Shown in pieces: positions 56,921 through 64,000 of a stretch of DNA of 64,000 bases (position 1 is its first letter; each line of letters begins with the position of its first letter). The notes under the pieces are model-generated. The model was not told the origin of the DNA and searched no databases. It was given only the letters and a program-made list of their open reading frames with translations. The stretch covers positions 62,001-126,000 of the forward strand of contig JAGFNK010000035.1 of the NCBI GenBank assembly GCA_025769875.1, read 5' to 3'. Source of the stretch: Russula earlei (Eukaryota; Basidiomycota; Agaricomycetes; Russulales; Russulaceae). The position numbers were made by a program, and so were the translations under genes.

Positions 56921-58772
56921 ATGCCCCCTAAAAAGGCACAGGCTCAAGAGAAGAAAGTCCTCCTCGGTCGTCCCAGCAACAATCTCAAGATTGGTATCGT
57001 TGGTATGTCATGTTTCCCCCTCGTGGCCATTTTCCTTAATCTTTCCGTCCGCCGTTCCATAGGTCTTCCCAACGTTGGAAAATCGTCTTTTTTCAATGTC
57101 CTATCCCAGACAGGTCAACGTCCTTCTCGTTTGTGTAACGAGCCAGTGTATCGACCTCCCGCTTTCCCGTAGATCTCGGAAAAGCTGCCAACTTTCCTTA
57201 CGCGACCATTGATCCAGAGGCAAGTCATCCCGTCTATCATTTCGTTTAGATATTCATGTCCATCTGCTAGGAAGCTCGCGTACCAGTCCCCGACACGCGT
57301 TTCGATTGGTTATGCGAGCTTTACAAGCCCGCCTCCCGTGTCCCAGCGCACTTGACGTGCATTGATATCGCTGGTCTCACAGCAGTAAGCAAGCTCATTT
57401 CTTAAATTCGTCGGGACAAAGCAAACGTATCCGAGCTAGGGCGCATCGACAGGCGCTGGACTTGGGAACGCGTTCCTCTCTCATGTACGTGCTGTCGACG
57501 GCATCTTCCAAGTCGTTCGCGCTTTCGACGATGCGGAAGTCATCCATGTGGAAGGAGACGTCGACCCCATACGTGATATGGAGATTATCCAAAACGAGCT
57601 ACGTCTCAAAGACATCGAATGGGTGCAGAAGCAAATCGATGGCCTCAAAAAGAGTGGTCGGAGTCTCGGCAATACGTCACTTGCAGACAAGGCTAAGAAG
57701 GAGGAAATCGTAAGTGGGTTGTCGTGTAGATTAAGCGCGTCGAAGGACACAAAGTTTCCAGGGCACTGTTGAGAAAGTACTCAAGTGTTTAGAAGAAGAC
57801 AAGAAGGACGTTCGGAAAGGCGATTGGTCCAACAAAGAGGTAAGTCTCTTGACTTTCCCTTGCCCTCTCCTTCCTTTCTCCTCGTACTTCATTCGTTTGA
57901 GATGACAAAGAGCGTGTTGCTCGAATCAAACCCAGCTCATCGAGGCGGGAGTAACGCCCCAACATGCCTATGAGATAGTTTTCCTTCTGACCCCTGCCCG
58001 ACGTCTTCCACACTTCTCAAATGACGGGATTACTAATGGTACCGTCGCGCCTAGATTGACGTCGTAAACGGACTTTCTCTCCTGACAGCCAAACCTGTCA
58101 CGTATCTGGTCAATCTTTCCGAGAAGGATTATATCCGCAAGAAAAATAAATGGTATATAGGAAAACTTTTGGGCGTGAACCACGTTGATCTAGACACCCT
58201 CAGGTTACCTCGAATCAAAGCTTGGATCGATGCCAACAACCCCGGTGACCCACTCATTCCGTTCTCCGTTGCATTAGAAGAGCGTCTTGCCCCTTTGTCT
58301 CTCATAGACCAGGCGGAGGAAGAAAAGAACCTCGGCGCAACGAGTGCATTGGGCAAAATCACGCAGGCCGGGTATACCTCTCTAGATGTAAGTTTTTGAT
58401 CCCTTGTCCACCTGTTCTAGTGACACAACCGATTCTCGTGCCCTGGGTCCCAGCTGATTCGGTATTTCACTTGCGGACCCGATGAGGTGCGTGCCTGGAC
58501 CATTCGCAGAGGAACGAAGGCACCGCAGGCCGCTGGCGTTATCCACACTGATTTCGAGAACAAGTTCATCTGTGGCGAAATCATGGCCTACGCGGACCTT
58601 CATGAGCATGGAAGCGAAGCTGCTGTCAAAGCCGCCGGTAAACTCCGGCAGCAAGGCAAGCCATACGAAAGTGGGTCAATCTCTCTTCTTCCTCTGTCCG
58701 AGTGAAATAAGGATTGATGTATGCTCCTTAGTGATTGATGGTGACATTGCATACTGGAAGGCAGGGGGTTGA
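56921..58772 (+). CDS. OLA1: Obg-like ATPase 1 (OLA1/YchF family)
   Basis: P-loop NTPase of the YchF family that prefers ATP and binds ribosomes, with roles in translation and stress control. Ten exons: 56921-57002, 57063-57113, 57173-57219, 57271-57384, 57440-57709, 57762-57839, 58055-58152, 58204-58387, 58454-58670 and 58732-58772; 1,182 nt, 393 residues, the normal length. G1 [12 protein letters not shown] is split by intron 1. [38 protein letters not shown] (G3 region; the usual Lys after DIAGLT reads Ala), and [15 protein letters not shown] follow. The TGS-type C-terminus has [19 protein letters not shown] and [12 protein letters not shown]. Intron 3 uses a GC donor (GCAAGT at 57220). 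Intron 7 is 51 nt without a stop. Confidence 0.96.
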
Positions 58773-59624
58773 GGGTGTGATGGATGAAAGAAGTACCCCT
58801 ACAAGAGGGAAAATGTATACGTCCGTGCTCCTTCCACCCCTCTGACACTAGACATGTGCATAAACAGGAAGACGATCTCTTTCTACGGCTGTAATGCTAC
58901 TGGCTACCTGGTGACGACCCCACCTCACGACCCGAGCGTTTTTCTCTGTCTGTTTGGCGCCATGTGTGATCATCAGTGAATTATGTTGACATTGACATCA
59001 AACACATCACCTCACAACAAGCGAATGCCACGTGACCCACTGACCGCTCCACTCTCCACGTTGACAGAATATTTGCCTTTCTTCGACATGCAGTCCGTCC
59101 CCATACCACACGTACACGTCTTTCGCCTTTCGATCCTAGCTGCGCCGTTTCATCTCGCCGCCTTGAGCTCCGGTCTGTTATTCCGAGTTCCAGCGAGGGC
59201 TCTGCCCTATCCCCATTGGGGGTAGGGGGGGAGACCATTAACCCCGTCTCATTTCGTGCACTCGTGGAGATGGCCCCCCAATTGTGGGGCCGACCTAAAT
59301 CCCCTCTCTGAGTCACAATCGCTCGGTAGATCTGCCCAATGCCTGTCTGCCGTCATCATCCTCTGTCCTCGTCCCTTGTCTCGTGGTGAACACAAGAAGG
59401 TGGAGCGGAGAGATCCGCGTGTGCCAAGGGGGTTGGCTGAACAGAAATCCGTAATTGGCGGCCAACGGCAGGCGAGGACGAGCGCTTGCGCGTTCCAATG
59501 ACTAGTAGCCGCTGAAAATTAACCTATGTGAGTTGTCACAAAAAGTGTTATGTTACAAATTTTCAGGGAATCAATTTTGATGTCTAGTTTATATTGAATT
59601 ATTAAAAAATTTTGATATGAAGAT
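58773..59624. other. 3' flank of OLA1 grading into AT-rich transposon DNA
   Basis: No gene recognised. Base composition changes sharply near 59510, where AT-rich sequence begins; this looks like the border between genic DNA and a transposon cluster. Confidence 0.4.
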
Positions 59625-60480
59625 TTTGGTAGAAGTATCATCCCCTACTATCCCTGTGCCCTTGTTTAGACAGCACCCTTGTTTGGACAGTCACACTCTG
59701 TCACCCCAAAAGTTTCAAATCCTGCCAGGTTGCTCTTGGCTTTCACCAGCACCAAGAGTTGAATATGTTGCTACTAGTACACTGAGCTTCACTTATCTAG
59801 ACATTCTCATGCATATACATATACATGTAAGTGCATTTGGACACTGCACACTCACCCACTCAAGACTCACTCAATAAACTGATCTTGCATAATCTAAGGA
59901 TCTAATAGTAATTAGATCGCCAATGTATATACATAGGCCTAATTGACCATTGATGGCATGCAACTCATGACCCTCAGACTAAGAACTCTGACACAGCATG
60001 TTGGACGTGCAGCCACTAAGTGCCGTATGAATGGACAATCTGGACCATACATGTAAATAATTCGAATTTAGTTATCGTTCGTTTTCCCTCAGTCTTTTAC
60101 ACACAAGACTGAGGTCAGTACTACACCTTCCTTTACATTCCTTTATAGTTAATACTGTACATAGCCCTTATTCCATAGGTTAGCATACTAACCTGAATAC
60201 AGTCTTTTACACACAAGACTGAGCCCTTATTCCATAGCTTCAACACAGCATTGGCTGGCAATTGTGACAAACAGCCATTTCAATTTCACTACACAACATG
60301 ACATCAAAAAAAATTATTGGGTGTGTAGATAGAAGGTATTGTATACAAGTATGCAAAGTATCATAGTTGTTGAGTAAGAGATACATGAGAAATTGATGGT
60401 GTCCAAATAAGGGCACTGTCTGAACAAGGGTGCAGGGATAGTACTGATATCTCAGCAGTCTACCATATCTTGGCAGTCTT
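59625..60480. repeat. Inverted-repeat element split by a solo LTR
   Basis: A left arm (about 59625-59690) and the reverse complement of 60401-60480 share GGTAGA, TACTATCCCTG, then CCCTTGTT-AGACAG and TTGGACA in the same order. Each arm has two copies of a CCCTTGTT-(A)GACAG-like word. The interior carries a solo LTR. Without it the element would be about 600 bp. No target duplication or transposase was found, so the class is open. Confidence 0.6.
59994..60250. mobile_element. Solo LTR with 5-bp target duplication CAGCA
   Basis: 247 bp (59999-60245), TGTTGGACGTGCAGCC to CTTCAACA, flanked by CAGCA at 59994-59998 and 60246-60250. Closely similar to 42818-43062, with many C-to-T or G-to-A differences (for example CGGACAACCCGG versus TGGACAATCTGG), which suggests decay by cytosine deamination. 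Confidence 0.92.
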
Positions 60481-60920
60481 GTGAAGATATGATGCCCAGG
60501 TGATGGGAATGCACATGTCAGGAAGGTAGGCTGGTGGGCCATTGATGCAGGGCAGAGGGAGAGATGCATGTGAACAACACAGAGCAGTGGTAGGAGACAA
60601 GAGGGTAGACTTCTCTGTGCACATGATGGGGATTTTGAGAACAAAGACAAGCTATTTCATATGTTTTACATGTATGTTACTTAGGAGGTAAAATAGAAGA
60701 AAAGTGAATTTTAGGAGCTTTTGGAGTTGGGAATGGAAGTAAAATAGGAATGGAATTGTATACTAAGGGAACCTTGGACTTCAACAGAAATGACATATTG
60801 CCTGTCTGTCTGGCTGATGCACTTGCTCCGGTTTTGGTGTGTGCATGTGATTGAGTTGCATGTTTGTGTTTTTGTCAGATACAGAAGAGCTGGAGCCAAT
60901 ATGGAATGAAGGAAAAGTTC

Positions 60921-61480
60921 TTAGGCCCCTTTTACCAACCGAGAATTCTTGAATCTTGAACTTGAACTTGGATTTCGGGATTTTCCGGGAGTGACAGGAG
61001 TGACAGGAGTGATGTAAGTGATATGATGTATATAATAAATTAATATGCATTTTTTTCTGTTGTCATTTGCATATTCACATATTTGGGGTTACACATGATG
61101 TGTCAGCGTCAAACTCGGAGTCGAGCAGTCTAACTTGAGCTCAACATCTGGGTGCTTGCAGCCCCATTTTCACCAGAGCTGCACATACAAAATTTGCACA
61201 AAGATGTGCACCCACACATTGGTGACACATATTCTGCCTTAATGACATGCTTGCAATACCCCACTTGGAAGGAGTGGAAGGAAGGGTTAGAAAAAACATT
61301 TTACATATCACATGTAAACCCAGCAAATCACACCGGAAAATAACTCATATTTGAAATGGACTCATATTAGTTTATTATGTCACTTACATCACACCTGTCA
61401 TTCCTGTCACTCCCGGAAAATCCTGAAATCCAAGTTCAAGTTCAAGATTCAAGAATTCTCGGTTGGTAAAAGGGGCCTTA
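60921..61480. mobile_element. Foldback MITE with TTA target duplication, PIF/Harbinger-like
   Basis: Element 60924-61477 (554 bp) is bounded by TTA at 60921-60923 and 61478-61480. Terminal inverted repeats of about 110 bp begin GGCCCCTTTTACCAACCGAG and differ at only a few positions, including GAATTCTTGAATCTTGAACT and TTTTCCGGGAGTGACAGGAG blocks. GG-rich ends with a 3-bp TTA duplication are the hallmark of PIF/Harbinger and Tourist-type elements. No transposase frame, so non-autonomous. Confidence 0.85.
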
Positions 61481-62357
61481 GTTTTTCAGACATTTTTGAT
61501 TTTGATCTGAATGAAACAAAGACAGAGAAAAGGAGCAAAAGTAATTTTATTCTCCCCTGAGGGGAGTTCAAAAAATTGAGGGATCAAAATATTAGAGTTC
61601 AGTAGTTCAACGTCATAACCATAGATAGATACACATTCCAAATGTATGTATATAGGGTTAAGGCCCTACTCGTACAGTATAATAACAACTTAACCACTAC
61701 CACTACCTATCTGCCAATAGGTTATGGGCCCTGAGCTGTGATTCGAAACTGCCAACTACATTCCCCATCATCGTCGTCTCCGATCGACTCCCAATCACTC
61801 CTACTCTTCTCACTTCATCTGGCGGTCTACCCCTCAACACTTTATTGTGACACTTAGGACGCCTCACTTCCCGCGTCGTATCATCAACATATCAACTTCA
61901 TGACGCCTGTATTCCGCGTCCAATTCATTCATACCGACGCCTCACTTCCCGTGTCATATCAACTTCGATTCTTTCATAGACATTGATCCCGATCACTCTC
62001 ATACAGCCTCCCATTATCATCATCTCCCAGTTCGCCACTCTCGTCCATCCTGTTGTTATCATCATCACGTTCCGTCTTTTCTCCTGTTCTCACTCCATTA
62101 GACTGTGCATATCCCCTTCGGTAATCCTTTCATCGTCTTAGTCTCCTTCTCCTTCTCCCCATTCGCCACTCTCGTCCATCCTGTTGTTATCATCATCACG
62201 TTCCGTCTTTTCTCCTGTTCTCACTCCATTAGACTGTGCATATCCCCTTCGGTAATCCTTTCATCATCTTAGTCTCCTTCAGCTTCAGACACCGTCCTCC
62301 TTTCGTATACCATATTTACACGTCCCTTTCCTCCCATATTTCCACGTCAGTCTCGCT
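61481..62357 (+). other. Copia 5' region: probable LTR end, primer-binding site and leader
   Basis: 61480-61600 matches the reverse of 31575-31660. At 61730-61741 GGTTATGGGCCC is the complement of the anticodon stem-loop of initiator tRNA-Met, the half-tRNA primer site used by several copia elements. The LTR should end just before, near CTGCCA at 61726. The leader contains a 119-bp tandem duplication (62031-62149 and 62162-62280, 131-bp period). The LTR start cannot be fixed because the 3' LTR is outside the window. Confidence 0.6.
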
Positions 62358-64000
62358 ATGGATAATAACCCGGTACCTACCGTTATGAGTAATACCCCCG
62401 TACCTATCTCCACTCCCATACATACTACATCACTGCCCACTGTGGTCAATACCCCACCTGTTATCCTTGATCCCTCCCACAACGAGGTCACGCTCACTGA
62501 ACGTTTCCTCTCGGACAACAACTGGCCTGCGCATCTCGTTCTCGATCTTGACAAAGCCAACTGGTCTGAATGGGACAAACATCTCTGCCTCGTCACGTAT
62601 GGTCAGGGATTCAAACACTGGCTGGAAGGCACCCTTCCTCGCCCTGACATTGCAACTCATGCCAAAGCTCACTGGATCTGGTCGAGCAACGACGTCTCCT
62701 TGCAGACATTCATCCTCCGCCACATCAGCCCCATCGAATATGAATTCCTCGGCGATAAAGTCCACACTGCATCTTCTCACGAAGTCTACGAAACGCTGAG
62801 ACAAAGGCATGAAAAGCTAGGACTGTACACGCAGGTCCTCACCTTAAAACAGGCACTTGACATTCGCTTCGTCTTAAACACTCCCATCAGCACCACCCTG
62901 TTTGAAATTTGCCAACTTCACAGACAAATCATCAACATGGGACCTATCGATACCGACAAGCTATTATCGGTGCTCATCATCAATTCCCTCAGCGACGACT
63001 TCCACCTCCTCCAATCCGCAATCCAGTCCCTTGCCAACGAACCCAGCTTCTCATCGGCCATGCTTATTCAACGTCTTCAAAGTGAAGAGTCCCTTATCAG
63101 AAAACGAACTTCACAGGGTGCTATACAGCCCACAGCTTTCCCGACGTCAGCCACGCGCCCCACCGCCACGCGACCGAGACCGTTATGCTCTCATTGCAAA
63201 CAGTTGGGTCACCTTTCTGACTTCTGCATTAAACCTGGCGGCAAAATGGCTGGTCGTTCCATCGATGAGGCACGAAATGCCCAGCGGCTCGCATTCGCGC
63301 ACTTGCAAAACCAGGGAACTTCCGCTCGACAGCATACAGCCCACATGTCATCTGACACAACATCCTCTGTCATGGACGCCCCACCCCCTTTGCCCAATTT
63401 AACCATCAATGGCGTCACTTACTACGCCTCGCCGCCGCCCACTGATAACCCTTCCATGTCTTCGCCTACGCTGCCAAACCCCATGCCAAGTGACATCATG
63501 TCTTACGCCCCCTCAACACCCGCTGATCCGCTTTTACTGTCCGCTGGTGATGACTTTGAATATCACACATTCGTTGCATTGAGTGACCCAACCACCTCAC
63601 CTGTACCGCAATCTACTTCACTCGACTGGTCCCTCCACACCTCGGACGAAACCACCCGCGCCGGACCTCGCTCGTCCTGGGCACTAGAGGACTCCCCGGT
63701 CCAAAATGCACCTTTTATTCTCGACACAGGCGCCACGTGCCACATTTCCCCCTCCCGCTCTGACTTTGTTTCCATTCATCCGACGGCTCCTCATCCTGTA
63801 ACGGGACTCGGTGGGTCCCAGGTCCAAGCCATCGGTGTCGGCACCGTACAATTCATGACTAAGGACGGTTCTGTAATCCATTTACACAACACACTCTATA
63901 TCCCATCTGCCACCGTCCGTCTGATCTCCATTATTTGTCTTAGCCGTGCGGGAAACTACACTGCTCACTTCGATCGCGTTCGTTGCTGGGTGACTGACCA
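62358..64000 (+). CDS. Ty1/copia gag-pol, partial (gag and start of protease)
   Basis: One open frame from ATG 62358 (MDNNPVPTVMSNTPVPIST) to the window end, 547 codons without a stop. The gag core has NWSEWDKHLCLVTYGQGF, HWLEGTLPRPDI, EVYETLRQRHEKLG and a MGPIDTDKLLSVLIINSL segment, as in copia-type UBN2/retrotran gag. A zinc knuckle CSHCKQLGHLSDFC lies at about 63185-63226. The aspartic protease begins at about 63715 with FILDTGATCHIS and continues GLGGSQVQAIGVGTV and LHNTLYIPSATVRLISI. Integrase, reverse transcriptase and RNase H should follow beyond 64000. The uninterrupted frame suggests a fairly young copy. Confidence 0.93.
   Translation, partial: MDNNPVPTVMSNTPVPISTPIHTTSLPTVVNTPPVILDPSHNEVTLTERFLSDNNWPAHLVLDLDKANWSEWDKHLCLVTYGQGFKHWLEGTLPRPDIATHAKAHWIWSSNDVSLQTFILRHISPIEYEFLGDKVHTASSHEVYETLRQRHEKLGLYTQVLTLKQALDIRFVLNTPISTTLFEICQLHRQIINMGPIDTDKLLSVLIINSLSDDFHLLQSAIQSLANEPSFSSAMLIQRLQSEESLIRKRTSQGAIQPTAFPTSATRPTATRPRPLCSHCKQLGHLSDFCIKPGGKMAGRSIDEARNAQRLAFAHLQNQGTSARQHTAHMSSDTTSSVMDAPPPLPNLTINGVTYYASPPPTDNPSMSSPTLPNPMPSDIMSYAPSTPADPLLLSAGDDFEYHTFVALSDPTTSPVPQSTSLDWSLHTSDETTRAGPRSSWALEDSPVQNAPFILDTGATCHISPSRSDFVSIHPTAPHPVTGLGGSQVQAIGVGTVQFMTKDGSVIHLHNTLYIPSATVRLISIICLSRAGNYTAHFDRVRCWVTD

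Noticed and set aside
62031..62280. CRISPR-like or minisatellite array
   Set aside because: Only two copies of a 119-bp unit; a simple tandem duplication in the copia leader of a eukaryotic genome.

Overview
The window is nuclear DNA of a filamentous basidiomycete, most likely an agaricomycete. The evidence is conserved eukaryotic genes broken by many 50-60 nt GT-AG introns, a NACHT/ankyrin receptor with an N-terminal domain of the fungal goodbye type, and dense LINE, Ty3/gypsy and Ty1/copia insertions. All identifications come from reading the sequence; none was checked against a database.

Layout. 0-2.2 kb: an eIF4B-like RRM gene (minus strand, cut by the window edge), divergent from an intact ARPC2 gene. 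2.2-4.7 kb: nothing recognised. 4.7-5.7 kb: a PITH-domain gene with one frameshift. 5.7-11.1 kb: decayed duplicated DNA holding a LINE fragment, a MED25-like pseudogene, a truncated RNase Z copy and an eroded solo LTR. 11.1-25.4 kb: a full-length LINE with 13-bp target duplication and poly(A), split by a young Ty3/gypsy chromovirus with a 5-bp target duplication and near-identical 492-bp LTRs. 26.0-31.3 kb: a goodbye-NACHT-ankyrin receptor gene whose 18 central ankyrin repeats are almost identical.

31.3-55.7 kb is a patchwork of segmental duplications around an intact RNase Z gene (36.1-37.4 kb). It holds one apparently ancestral MED25-like gene (52.0-55.7 kb: VWA domain, proline-rich linker, C-terminal domain, glutamine-rich tail). 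There are also two shorter VWA-containing paralogs ('type 2', one broken by a solo LTR and frameshifts) and several paralogs of only the C-terminal domain ('type 1', two with open frames). Matching intron positions show DNA-level duplication. A segment including the 3' end of the PITH gene was copied with them.

55.7-58.8 kb returns to ordinary genes: a small secreted, probably GPI-anchored protein divergent from an intact ten-exon OLA1 GTPase/ATPase gene. 58.8-64 kb is AT-richer and transposon-rich: an inverted-repeat element carrying a solo LTR with CAGCA target duplications, a foldback element with TTA duplications and PIF/Harbinger-like ends, and a Ty1/copia element whose gag-protease frame runs off the window.

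The housekeeping genes (translation, actin nucleation, tRNA 3' processing, OLA1) form no pathway. The distinctive biology is the receptor with its homogenised repeat array, the local proliferation of MED25-like genes, and a gypsy element with a candidate self-priming signal and an extra zinc-knuckle ORF after pol.
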